From assembly GCA_008125075.1 (NCBI GenBank), contig VLTH01000002.1, positions 2,156,777 to 2,220,776 of the forward strand: a DNA stretch of 64,000 bases. The letters are read 5' to 3'. Origin of the DNA: Acetivibrio alkalicellulosi. Lineage in GTDB: Bacteria > Bacillota > Clostridia > Acetivibrionales > Acetivibrionaceae. Of this stretch, positions 35,201 through 43,158 are shown one piece after another. Each line of letters begins with the position of its first letter. Positions within the stretch are counted from its first letter, which is position 1. The position numbers and the translations under genes were made by a program. The notes under the pieces are model-generated. The model had not been told where the DNA came from. It did no database searches and was given only the letters and a program-made list of their open reading frames with translations.

Positions 35201-38200
35201 ATTGCATTAAATGTTGGAGATGTTCAACAGGTCAATTATGTTGTATCACCTGTTAATGCAACAGACAAAAACTGTACATGGTCATCTGATGATGAAAATG
35301 TTGCAGTAGTTGATTCACAGGGATTAATTACAGCTATAGGAGCAGGTGAGACAACTATAAGCGTTATAACACAAGACAGAGGTTATGAAGACCAACTTAC
35401 AGTTAAAGTTTTTGCCACAGTGGAAGGTACTATTAAAAAAGATGGTGATGAAGTTTCTGGTCTATGGGTATACTTGATGGAAGGTAATAGAGTTATATCT
35501 CAAAGACAAACAAATGAAGATGGTAAATATACTTTTAATAATGTTTTACCAGCTGAATATCATATTGAGGTTAGGAGTTTTGACAGGAGATATAGTGACA
35601 TAATCTCAGATGAATTTGAGGTACCTGTAGGAGCAACAATTATTACAAAAGAGGAATTAGAATTCGAAAGTATTTACAATAAAAAGGGAAGCTTAGTACT
35701 TAATTTTACTGACCAAGATGGTAATGACTATAACGGAGAAGATATCGAGATACATTTATACAGCCGCTCTGCAGATATGGAAATTCGACAAGCTTATACA
35801 CCTGAAAATGGAAAGATAATAATTAATGAATTGCCATATTCAGACAATGGAGCTTCATATAATTTATCTGTAACCACTAGCAGCTTTTGGAAACATGAAG
35901 TGTTTAATTTAGATGAAAACACATCAACTGTTGAGAAAAATTATGTTATTCCTGTTAGATATAGCATATCAGGTAGTGTTACAAGTGATAATATGCTTAT
36001 TATAAATGAGAGTGTTATTGCAATAAATAGTAATGGTCAATATCATTATGGCTATATAGATTCAGAGGGGAATTTTCAAATAAGAGGTCTAACACCTGGG
36101 GAGTATAAATTGGGAATGCTTCGCAGTGATAAATTTCTAATGATAACAGATGAAAGTGAACTCTTAGTTGAAATAACAGATTCTAATATTGAGGACATTT
36201 CTATTGAAGTTAAAAAAGGGGTAGATCTAGCAGGTAATCTATTTGTTAATAGTGTTCCTGCTCACCATGCTCTTCTAACTCTTTATAGGGAAAATGAGCT
36301 TATTACTTCTGCATTTTCAAATGTTAATGGATTTGTGTTTAATGAGGCAATTAAAGAATCCGGAAACTATGAGTTGGTAGTTAGCACTATTAGAAATCAA
36401 GACGGAACCTATCCAGAAATTTCACCAAACTCTAAATCATTTGTCATTACAGATGAGGATATTAGTTCAGGAAGAATAATGGTTGATATGCACTGTGTAA
36501 TTCAATCTCTGGAAACAATTTTTTCTAGACAAGGGAATAATGTTTTGTTAGATAAATACGTTGTAAAAGAAGGAGATAAGGTAACTCTTGTAATACGATA
36601 TAAAAATAATGGTTCAACAGCAGTTGATGCAGAGTTTTTTGTAACATTGCCAGAAGGAGTATCAGGTGATGCTAATGACTTAGCGTTTTCTGTAAGTCAA
36701 TTAGAAGAAGGCAAAACTGGTCAAGTTGCCATACCTTTAACTATTGGAGACTTGTCAGAAATTTACCAATCTATATCTGTTCAAGTAAAAATTGATGACA
36801 ATGACTTAGTAGACTTTGGTCAGACAGTAATTGAGAAGATTGACGTTACACTTAATGGCCCTGTAAATGCCGAAGCCGGTGAGGTTTTTAAAGTATATGG
36901 TGAAGCAACTAAAAACAGCACTATAGTTATTAAGGATACTATTACAGGAAGGGTTTTAGGAACAGCTAAACCAAGTGGTAGGTGGTATTCAACTTCAATT
37001 TCAATTAGAGAAGAGGGAACTTACAAATTAGTTGCAGAAGTTATAACAGATGAAGGTGCAACTTCTGTAATATCAGATATTTTAAATGTAGAGATTACAG
37101 ACGATCCAATAAAAATTGTGGATGTAAAAAGAGATACACATGGTGCATCAGAATTACCAATTAATAACTTGATTGGAGTTAGAACTTTTACAGCTTGGGT
37201 AGATCTTGATATGAAAGGTTTTGACATTCACTTAAGAACAAAATTTAATAAGGATAATATTGAAAGTGTGACATATCATTTTTGTGGCAATGACTATGAG
37301 GCAACAATAGATTTCGAGGGCTATTTTAATGCAACACTAGATGAATGGTATTGCACAGGACTTAAAACAATTACAGCAACAGTTATTACAACAGATGGTC
37401 GACAGTGCATCTTTATAATTGCTGAGGTCACAATTCTCATTGACCCTAGTGGATATATAACAGACAGGGAAACAGGTGATGTGCTAGAAGGTGTAACTGT
37501 CATTTGTGAAATTTACAATGAAGACAGTGAAGAATGGGAAATGTGGGATGCTGAATTATACGGTCAGATAAATCCTCAAATTTCAGATGAAAATGGATAT
37601 TATGGATGGATGGTTCATGAAGGTACATACAGAGTTATTGCTTTAATGGATGACTATTTATATTATGTAACAACAGAAGATGATTATCTTGAAAGCAATC
37701 AAGAAATAATAATACCACCTGTAAGGACAGATGTAGATATTGCACTTGTTCCCTCAGTATGGGTTGAAGAGATTATTATTATTAATGATGAATCTGAATT
37801 GACTGTAGATGAAAAGTTACAATTAACTGTAGAAGTATTTCCACATAATGCAGTTAATATAGAAAAGGTAAACTGGATTTCTGATAATGATAGTGTTGCA
37901 GAGGTAAACAGTGAAGGTGAGGTAACAGCCTTATCAGAAGGACAGGTAATTATTACTGCATATATTAACAGTACTAGTGATGATGCAGTTGATGGTAAGA
38001 TAGCAGCTACAATTGAACTAACTATAAATCCAAAACAAACTGATTCAGATGATGGGGACGACTCTGGTGGTTCAGGTGGCTCAGGAGATTCAGGGGGTAG
38101 TGGCGGTCCAGCTCCACCTCCACAAGCAGGAGAAGAAGATGAAGAGACAACAGAAAGTGAAGAAACTCTAGAAGAGAAGCTTGACTCTAAAGGAGAGTTT

Positions 38201-39163
38201 GAAATTACAGTTGATAAACTTAATGAATTAGATGAGCTAGATATTAAAGGTGATGTGGAAATTACATTTAATAAAGAGGCATTAATAAACCTTAAAGATG
38301 GTGAAAAAGTATCAATATCTGTTACAGAAGTTGATTCTACAACACTTAATATCGACAGAAAAGATATAATAGGAAACAGACCAGCGTATTCCTTTAAAGC
38401 CAATTTAGATGGACAAACTATTTCGAATTTTGGAGAAGGATTAATTAGAATAGCAATTCCTTATATGCTAAGAGCAGGTGAAGATTCAAACAGCATTTTA
38501 GTATACTATGTAGACGATAAAGGTTCATTAATTCCTACAATCAGTAGTTATATGAATGGACATGTAAAATTCATAACTCAGCATTTTTCTACTTTTGCAG
38601 TTGGATATAATAAGGTTGATTTTAGCGATGTAGATGGATGGTATGAAGATGCAGTTTCTTTCTTGTCAAGTAGAGAAATTATAAGTGGCGTAGGCAATAA
38701 CTTGTTTGAGCCTCAAAGAAACGTTACAAGAGCAGAGTTAGCTAGAATTCTAGCTTCATTAGCAGGTGCTGATTTATCTTTATATAAACAAACTAGTTTT
38801 AATGATGTAAAAGATAGTGACTGGTTTATGCCTTCTGTTGAATGGGCAAGAGATAAAGGAATTGTAAAAGGTGTTGGAGAAGGATTATTTAATCCAAATG
38901 CCCTAGTTACAAGACAAGACCTAGCTGTTATGATTAATAACTATGTAAATGTAATGTCAAACATGGAACTTTCAACTAAGAGAGAATCAAACAAATTTAA
39001 TGACAGTGAAAGCATTGCATCTTATGCAAATGAAGCTGTTAGCAATTTATATCGTGCAAGTGTAATATCAGGTAAACCAGGTAATCTCTATGATCCGAAA
39101 GGAAATGCAACAAGAGCAGAGACAGCAGCTATGATACAGTCTCTAATAAAACAAATGTTTTGA
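32246..39163 (+). CDS. giant SLH-domain cell-surface protein with Ig-like (BIG2) and carboxypeptidase-regulatory-like repeats
   Basis: A 2305-residue secreted protein. The signal peptide is MKKRLLALVVVFAFILSNFN. Residues 25-750 form beta-rich repeats with no firm family. BIG2 domains lie at about 765-845 (TSSDTSVVTVDSDGWVTTV), 978-1055 and 1836-1930. Carboxypeptidase-regulatory/CNA-B-like sandwiches follow (about 1059-1130, 1238-1310, 1330-1400, 1732-1835; marker NEDGKYTFNNVLPAEYHIEV). A flexible Gly/Ser/Pro linker (about 1935-1965) precedes an acidic domain, and three SLH repeats end the protein (about 2128-2300; FSDVDGWYEDAVSFL, FNDVKDSDWFMPSVEWA, third with ATRAETAAMIQSL). SLH repeats bind secondary cell-wall polymers, so the protein is displayed on the wall. 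No cohesin or catalytic domain is seen. AAGGGGGA precedes the ATG; a terminator follows. Confidence 0.93.
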   Translation: MKKRLLALVVVFAFILSNFNVIAQQGGEFENKLIVAPTYYGNNGEIPFFVEMSGVPEGNYSLEVSYNENVLFQKAFTKTGSNYFVEINDEYQFTDNSGMELKLALKNSDENIVYEGIYTIEFISDPTIHIENSKKYIHINENSKSFEFSIFGGIGNSNISSIQLLDINNEIVMSSNILSTFDTYFFTMPDKDARYDKLFSNSNIPYVDKTIVVTSLYKVGEINLGKHSLKVIFDDGTSIISNSDMEVVNQAIVTNIHTQTSNFPRKNSSLDEVFVSLWGIGLNPEKEFPILLDYEGNTVSNVLEWRYLYQFPGAAETSAVYKLQVTSDTYFNVGVGAIDGHSVIDISNSAFFFEENYQIYYSELIKDTHDVAIKTTGFDGEVTVYLYPNNSSDTPLATTTAMCSDGEILADFSIDGDKYPFVGNTSYYLKVEQGENSSPRMYFETHGYDLDTNIPVGITTFNEIAYVGTENITASINLKDIDLLDTVYAKIYQGNDEITEGYIETNLSEIQINGKKEFNITTEINTQDWAVGIYNIKYYIDDEHINENRRHNIIVIGNDELYVSHIDSYYKDEDIIHIEVNTPNGVENYDLSKFNVEIQDIMGNVFEDYTFQNIGVEDNTYIFEVKNFPLNQAKLNVKIKYDDKEPIAVFVGLSNYYNTFLGYELEAYNETKTIGFQTGRTSYNVNGVQGVKAGSHVTLEIYRPFDTELIKTITFDSDRKLIPEELEDLDLNQRYFLVLLNEKGKVVETGHMRFLELEEIKIEVDGITLNPESLVLHRGTGALLVASIIPSDATNKEVYFTSSDTSVVTVDSDGWVTTVGEGEARITAVTDDGGFTAFCDITVLPPSPLKVNLYYSDESEIPIVSGQYKVDGLKLPVYEEDFEEETNKPLNIVLSGGNIIIEEDTTYEVVFELEDDVISSDEYMGIDIINGIELEYLRGEAIEDGVHTFTITVLDGENIIEKINLPIEISNSKIPVTGIDIKGTSIALNVGDVQQVNYVVSPVNATDKNCTWSSDDENVAVVDSQGLITAIGAGETTISVITQDRGYEDQLTVKVFATVEGTIKKDGDEVSGLWVYLMEGNRVISQRQTNEDGKYTFNNVLPAEYHIEVRSFDRRYSDIISDEFEVPVGATIITKEELEFESIYNKKGSLVLNFTDQDGNDYNGEDIEIHLYSRSADMEIRQAYTPENGKIIINELPYSDNGASYNLSVTTSSFWKHEVFNLDENTSTVEKNYVIPVRYSISGSVTSDNMLIINESVIAINSNGQYHYGYIDSEGNFQIRGLTPGEYKLGMLRSDKFLMITDESELLVEITDSNIEDISIEVKKGVDLAGNLFVNSVPAHHALLTLYRENELITSAFSNVNGFVFNEAIKESGNYELVVSTIRNQDGTYPEISPNSKSFVITDEDISSGRIMVDMHCVIQSLETIFSRQGNNVLLDKYVVKEGDKVTLVIRYKNNGSTAVDAEFFVTLPEGVSGDANDLAFSVSQLEEGKTGQVAIPLTIGDLSEIYQSISVQVKIDDNDLVDFGQTVIEKIDVTLNGPVNAEAGEVFKVYGEATKNSTIVIKDTITGRVLGTAKPSGRWYSTSISIREEGTYKLVAEVITDEGATSVISDILNVEITDDPIKIVDVKRDTHGASELPINNLIGVRTFTAWVDLDMKGFDIHLRTKFNKDNIESVTYHFCGNDYEATIDFEGYFNATLDEWYCTGLKTITATVITTDGRQCIFIIAEVTILIDPSGYITDRETGDVLEGVTVICEIYNEDSEEWEMWDAELYGQINPQISDENGYYGWMVHEGTYRVIALMDDYLYYVTTEDDYLESNQEIIIPPVRTDVDIALVPSVWVEEIIIINDESELTVDEKLQLTVEVFPHNAVNIEKVNWISDNDSVAEVNSEGEVTALSEGQVIITAYINSTSDDAVDGKIAATIELTINPKQTDSDDGDDSGGSGGSGDSGGSGGPAPPPQAGEEDEETTESEETLEEKLDSKGEFEITVDKLNELDELDIKGDVEITFNKEALINLKDGEKVSISVTEVDSTTLNIDRKDIIGNRPAYSFKANLDGQTISNFGEGLIRIAIPYMLRAGEDSNSILVYYVDDKGSLIPTISSYMNGHVKFITQHFSTFAVGYNKVDFSDVDGWYEDAVSFLSSREIISGVGNNLFEPQRNVTRAELARILASLAGADLSLYKQTSFNDVKDSDWFMPSVEWARDKGIVKGVGEGLFNPNALVTRQDLAVMINNYVNVMSNMELSTKRESNKFNDSESIASYANEAVSNLYRASVISGKPGNLYDPKGNATRAETAAMIQSLIKQMF

Positions 39164-39194
39164 TAAATTTACTAGTCAATAAAGTGTAGTATAC

Positions 39195-39234
39195 AAAAAC
39201 AAGTACTCTGGTGATTGCTAGGGTACTTGTTTTT
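39195..39234 (+). terminator. terminator of the SLH surface-protein gene
   Basis: AAAAACAAGTAC (39195-39206) pairs with GTACTTGTTTTT (39223-39234). Confidence 0.85.
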
Positions 39235-39352
39235 AAATGAAATCTTTGCTATCAAATGTCATTGTTAGGATATCCAGAATTCTTTAAGGTCTTGATGAAA
39301 GTATTCGTTAGAAGTTTTTATAGCGTTAGAAAAATGTTAGAAGTATGGATAT

Positions 39353-39396
39353 AAACAAAGAGTTTAAGAAAATAAAATTTTCTTAAACTCTTTGTT
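39353..39396 (-). terminator. terminator downstream of tRNA-Leu
   Basis: AAACAAAGAGTTTAAGAAAA pairs with TTTTCTTAAACTCTTTGTTT around a 5-nt loop, directly after the tRNA on the minus strand. Confidence 0.8.
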
Positions 39397-39481
39397 TGGT
39401 GCGGATGAAGGGACTCGAACCCCCACATCGTTAGACACTAGATCCTAAGTCTAGCGCGTCTGCCAATTCCGCCACATCCGC
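39397..39481 (-). tRNA. tRNA-Leu (anticodon UAG)
   Basis: Read on the minus strand it starts GCGGATGTGGCGGAATTGGC and ends CATCCGCACCA, so the acceptor stem is complete and CCA is encoded. The anticodon arm is CTAGA-CTTAGGA-TCTAG, giving anticodon TAG. A long variable arm and the GGTTCGAGTCC T-loop fit a leucine tRNA of 85 nt. The gene has its own promoter and terminator. Confidence 0.96.
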
Positions 39482-39506
39482 ATATGAAATTTCAGCAACA
39501 AAAATA

Positions 39507-39535
39507 ATTATACTTGCCTTTATGTCATTTGTCAA
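39507..39535 (-). promoter_or_regulatory. sigma-A promoter of tRNA-Leu
   Basis: On the minus strand TTGACA (39530-39535), 17-bp spacer, TATAAT (39507-39512). A perfect consensus about 25 bp before the tRNA. Confidence 0.85.
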
Positions 39536-39599
39536 TAGTAAAAGTACTAAAAAATCAAATAATTTTTAGAGTAAAAATTGCCATTACTCAAAAAAATTT

Positions 39600-39642
39600 A
39601 ACTGTGAAATAAGCCGAGGAATGTTAAACCTATTTCACAGTT
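39600..39642. repeat. stem-loop in the gap before the metallophosphoesterase
   Basis: AACTGTGAAATA (39600-39611) pairs with TATTTCACAGTT (39631-39642) around a 19-nt loop. Not associated with a visible gene end; possibly a remnant of a mobile repeat. Confidence 0.5.
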
Positions 39643-39810
39643 GTTTAGTGTCATTAAACACAAATATACTATAAAACTTCGCTAATGACTATTTCATATA
39701 AATAACCTAGCAAAAATAGTATGTAATATTTTTATTACCTATAAAATGACACTATTAGTTTTACTTAAGACTATCAAATACAGATGTCCATAAGCAAAAA
39801 TTACTAATAC

Positions 39811-39978
39811 TTAGCTAATATAGTACAAGACTGCCATTATGCTAAATATCAACACTATTACAAGATAAAAAAGGTACTTAAAAAATTTCTTGAGTTTTGA
39901 AGGTTCACCTCTTCTGTAACCCTTGATAGAATAGGTTCTTGGAACTAGATCCCAATCATTGTTGAAATTAAATAACAT
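39811..39978 (-). CDS. 55-aa single-span membrane protein
   Basis: A short gene with head MLFNFNNDWDLVPRTYSIKG, a basic patch (YRRGEPSKLKKFF) and one membrane span (YLFYLVIVLIFSIMAVLYYI). Its topology would be N-in with the basic patch at the membrane. AGGGGTG lies upstream of the ATG. No homolog is recognised. It is isolated between the tRNA and the metallophosphoesterase gene; the 39643-39810 and 39979-40204 gaps show nothing else. Confidence 0.6.
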   Translation of the reverse strand: MLFNFNNDWDLVPRTYSIKGYRRGEPSKLKKFFKYLFYLVIVLIFSIMAVLYYIS

Positions 39979-40204
39979 AATAAACACCCCTATTAAATTA
40001 TACCTCTTACAACACCTTAAATCTACTGGATAATGTTAGCTCTGTATTTAAAAAACATTTATTAATTTCTCTAATAGGCTTTTAGGCTTATTATCTAAGC
40101 AATATTACATTTTTGTGAATTGATTGCATATAACAAATTTTGCTGGTATATTAATAATACGATAATATTTATACTATTTAATACCAAGCCTTAAAGGAGA
40201 AGAA

Positions 40205-41011
40205 ATGACTTACTTGTATATATTGATTTTAATCCCACTTATAACTTTTGTTTATATGAGATTTGAAGCAACAGTGCTAAAAACCAATAGAATTTATTTC
40301 ACCAAAAGCAAAGATCACTTAAAAGTAATCCATCTTTCAGATATACATATTAAATTTCTCAAGATAAGTGTCAAAAAACTTTACAGGATTCTTGTAAAGG
40401 AACAACCTGATATTGTTATAATAACTGGTGACTATATTAGCAACATTGACGAAGTGCCTAAGTTTATGGATTTTCTTGAGCAGATAATAGGAAAATATAG
40501 TATTTACATGTGCTTTGGAAATCATGATTATAGAACACTACAAAACAGCGAGACCAAAATAGACCAGTTTAAAGCTCTAATTGAAAGTAAAGGAGCACAT
40601 GTACTTCTCAATGATTCTGTTTCCTTTAAAAAGAATACCAAAACATATAACATTATAGGTATTGGAGACCTGAGGATGCAACAACACGACATTCAAAAAG
40701 CTTTAAATGCTTCAAGTAAAGAAGCTCATCTTAATATTGCATTTTCACACAACCCAGACATTGTATTTGAAATCAATTCTGGTAAAGTTGACTATTTACT
40801 GTGTGGTCATTTTCATGGAGGACAAATTTGGGCTCCTTTCAATCTAGAATTTAAACTGTTAAGAAATGAACAACTGTGTAAAATGGGTATAGTAAAAGGC
40901 ACCCACAAGGTTAATAACATAATTCTATACATAAACAGAGGATTAGGAAACGTAATTGTTCCTCTAAGATTTCTATCTCCACCAGAAGTTGCTGTTTTCT
41001 ACTTTCCATAA
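40205..41011 (+). CDS. metallophosphoesterase (YkuE-like), membrane-anchored
   Basis: A 268-residue calcineurin-like phosphoesterase. An N-terminal hydrophobic segment (YLYILILIPLITFVYMRF) anchors it. Metal-binding motifs are complete: LSDIHIK (D-x-H, about 45), GDYIS (GD, about 77), GNHDY (about 106), SHNPD (about 182) and GHFHGGQIW (about 199). The family hydrolyses phosphodiesters with two metal ions; YkuE-type enzymes act near the cell wall. The exact substrate is unknown. AAAGGAG precedes the ATG. It is followed by a hairpin at 41061 and convergent pgi. Confidence 0.9.
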   Translation: MTYLYILILIPLITFVYMRFEATVLKTNRIYFTKSKDHLKVIHLSDIHIKFLKISVKKLYRILVKEQPDIVIITGDYISNIDEVPKFMDFLEQIIGKYSIYMCFGNHDYRTLQNSETKIDQFKALIESKGAHVLLNDSVSFKKNTKTYNIIGIGDLRMQQHDIQKALNASSKEAHLNIAFSHNPDIVFEINSGKVDYLLCGHFHGGQIWAPFNLEFKLLRNEQLCKMGIVKGTHKVNNIILYINRGLGNVIVPLRFLSPPEVAVFYFP

Positions 41012-41060
41012 GTAAATTAATGTTACCTATATTACTAAAACTAAAGCTTATTTATAAAGA

Positions 41061-41093
41061 GTTCTATTCTGAAAATAAATTCCAAAATAGAAC
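41061..41093 (+). terminator. hairpin terminator between the phosphoesterase gene and pgi
   Basis: GTTCTATT (41061-41068) pairs with AATAGAAC (41086-41093), followed by CCTTTGATTT. Related in core to 3306 and 59302. Confidence 0.6.
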
Positions 41094-41123
41094 CCTTTGA
41101 TTTAATTCTCATCAATGTCTAAT

Positions 41124-42470
41124 TTAAAGTCTTTCTTCAAGCTTCTTTTTTTCTTCCTCAAAACCTGGTTTACCTAAAAGTGCAAACATATTTTTCTTAT
41201 ATGCTTCAACTCCGGGCTGGTCAAATGGGTTTACTCCAAGAATATAGCCACTTATTCCACAAGCTTTTTCAAAGAAGTATACCATATTACCAAAGTAATA
41301 CTCATTAAGTTCAGGAATGGTTATTACAAGGTTTGGAACTCCTCCATCGTTATGGGCAAGCATTGTTCCCTCCATAGCTTTTTTATTAACAAAGTCTATG
41401 TCTTTACCTGCAACAAAATTCAGTCCATCAAGATTATCTTTATCTTCTTTTATCACAATGTTTTTTCTTGGTTTTTCAACTTTTATAACTGTTTCAAAGA
41501 TATTTCTTAATCCATCCTGTACATATTGCCCCATGGAATGCAAATCAGTAGTAAAATCTACCCCTGCAGGGAATATACCCTTTTGATCTTTTCCCTCACT
41601 TTCTCCATAAAGCTGCTTCCACCATTCGGTAAAGAAATGTAGTGATGGTTCATAGTTTACCATTATTTCAATAGTCTTATTTTTTCTATACAGAGCATTT
41701 CTAACAACAGCGTATTTATAACAGTCATTTTCCTTAAGGTGAGGGTTATTATATAAACTATGAGCATCTGATGCACCTTTCATAATACTGTCAATGTCAG
41801 CACCTGATACAGCAATAGGCAATAATCCTACAGCTGTTAAAACAGAAAATCTTCCACCTACATCATCAGGTACTACAAATGTTTCATAGCCTTCTTCCTC
41901 AGACAATTTTTTCAATGCTCCCTTTTCCTTATCTGTGGTAGCATATATCCTGCTTCTTGCACCATCTTTACCATACTTGTTTTCCATATATTCTTTAAAT
42001 ATTCTAAAAGCTATTGCAGGCTCTGTAGTTGTACCTGACTTAGATATAACATTCACAGAGATTTCCTTACCTTCTATAGCCTCTAGCAAATCTGAAATAT
42101 AAGTAGAACTAATATTATGACCTACAAAATAAATTTGAGGAGCTTTTCTTTTTGAGTCTGGCAACATATTATGAAAAGTATGAGAAAGCATGTCTATTGC
42201 AGCCTTTGCGCCTAGATATGAACCGCCTATACCTATTACAACTAAAACATCTGAATCAGACTTGATTTTCTGTGCCGCAGCTTTTATCCTTGAAAACTCT
42301 TCTTTATCATAATTAATAGGTAGATCCACCCATCCTAAAAAATCATTTCCCGCACCTGTTTTATTGTGAAGCATTTCATGAGTTGTCTTAACGACATTTT
42401 CAAGATAAGAAACTTCATTATCACAAATAAAATCTCCTGCTTTAGAATAGTCAAATTTTATTTTTTCCAT
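41124..42470 (-). CDS. pgi: glucose-6-phosphate isomerase
   Basis: It interconverts glucose-6-phosphate and fructose-6-phosphate in glycolysis. The 448 residues are of the compact Firmicute type. Visible motifs are [15 protein letters not shown] (about 75-89), [16 protein letters not shown] (about 140-155), and [28 protein letters not shown] (about 285-312), with the conserved active-site Glu. GGAGG precedes the ATG at 42470. Monocistronic. Confidence 0.97.
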   Translation of the reverse strand: MEKIKFDYSKAGDFICDNEVSYLENVVKTTHEMLHNKTGAGNDFLGWVDLPINYDKEEFSRIKAAAQKIKSDSDVLVVIGIGGSYLGAKAAIDMLSHTFHNMLPDSKRKAPQIYFVGHNISSTYISDLLEAIEGKEISVNVISKSGTTTEPAIAFRIFKEYMENKYGKDGARSRIYATTDKEKGALKKLSEEEGYETFVVPDDVGGRFSVLTAVGLLPIAVSGADIDSIMKGASDAHSLYNNPHLKENDCYKYAVVRNALYRKNKTIEIMVNYEPSLHFFTEWWKQLYGESEGKDQKGIFPAGVDFTTDLHSMGQYVQDGLRNIFETVIKVEKPRKNIVIKEDKDNLDGLNFVAGKDIDFVNKKAMEGTMLAHNDGGVPNLVITIPELNEYYFGNMVYFFEKACGISGYILGVNPFDQPGVEAYKKNMFALLGKPGFEEEKKKLEERL

Positions 42471-42650
42471 TTATAAAACCTCCAATATATTCTCTAAATT
42501 AAATTTTACAAATAACATTGTTTATATATTAACAAATCATACCTCTTCGCGCAATAGAATAATTAAATAGGTTTAGAAAAAATAAATTTTAATTGTTCTA
42601 TTTCTTGTACCACTACTTAAAATTTTACAATATAAATTTAATATAACATT

Positions 42651-42762
42651 TCGCAGCGGAAGCTGCAATCATAGTAGTTAAGTTCCGCTGCGATAAACAG
42701 ATGAACTATATCTTCTAAAAAGTTTGCTAAAAAAGCAAACTTTTTGAGAAGAATAGTATATG
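42651..42762. repeat. double-hairpin CGCAGCGG repeat, third copy
   Basis: TCGCAGCGGAAGCTGCAATC and GTTCCGCTGCGATAAACAG form the first stem; AAAAAGTTTG and CAAACTTTTT (42718-42746) form the second, followed by GAGAAGAATAGTATA as at 14267-14282. The rest of the 42471-42885 gap shows no gene. Confidence 0.75.
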
Positions 42763-42885
42763 GAATACAAGGCTATAATTTCATTGTTTTTTATTCGGGA
42801 TTTTGCAAAAAATAAATATTAGTAACCTATAAAATAATTATTTTACTAGGTACTAAAAAACTTATATAAAAGGATGGTAAATAAT

Positions 42886-43107
42886 ATGGCTAGAAGAAAT
42901 ACACCATTAGTACCTGAAAGCAGGGATGCTCTTAATAAATTCAAAATGGAATGTGCTAAGGAAATTGGACGCTTAGAATATGTAAAGGAAAACAACGACC
43001 ACTATAAAGGTGACTTGCCTTCAAGAGTTAATGGAGAACAAGGTGGACCTATCGGTGGACAAATGGTAAAGAGAATGATTGAAATGGCTGAAAAGCAAAT
43101 GAGATAA
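42886..43107 (+). CDS. alpha/beta-type small acid-soluble spore protein (divergent)
   Basis: A 73-residue SASP that would coat spore DNA. MARRNTPLVPESRDALNKFK is followed by the first conserved segment KMECAKEIGRLEYVKENN, where the GPR protease site of canonical members (E-I/F-A) is E-C-A, and by the second segment GDLPSRVNGEQGGPIGGQMV, which keeps the G-x-I-GG-x-M-VK-R-M core. The internal cysteine is unusual for a SASP. ATG at 42886 is preferred because AAAAGGATGG lies just upstream; an in-frame ATG at 42874 overlaps it. A perfect terminator follows immediately. Confidence 0.88.
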   Translation: MARRNTPLVPESRDALNKFKMECAKEIGRLEYVKENNDHYKGDLPSRVNGEQGGPIGGQMVKRMIEMAEKQMR

Positions 43108-43138
43108 AAAAACAGACGCTAATTAGCGTCTGTTTTTT
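43106..43138 (+). terminator. terminator of the SASP gene
   Basis: AAAACAGACGCT and AGCGTCTGTTTT with a T run form a perfect stem starting at the stop codon. It lies between convergent SASP and pheT genes. Confidence 0.92.
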
Positions 43139-43158
43139 TATCATTTCATCAATTCAAC

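Noticed and set aside
37699-38403. Long open frame on the minus strand opposite the SLH protein
   Set aside because: It lies wholly antisense to a well-supported coding region, is Ser-rich from complementing acidic codons, and lacks a ribosome site.
32246-39163. Scaffoldin or cohesin-anchoring protein
   Set aside because: SLH repeats are present but I could not find any cohesin-like module in the sequence.
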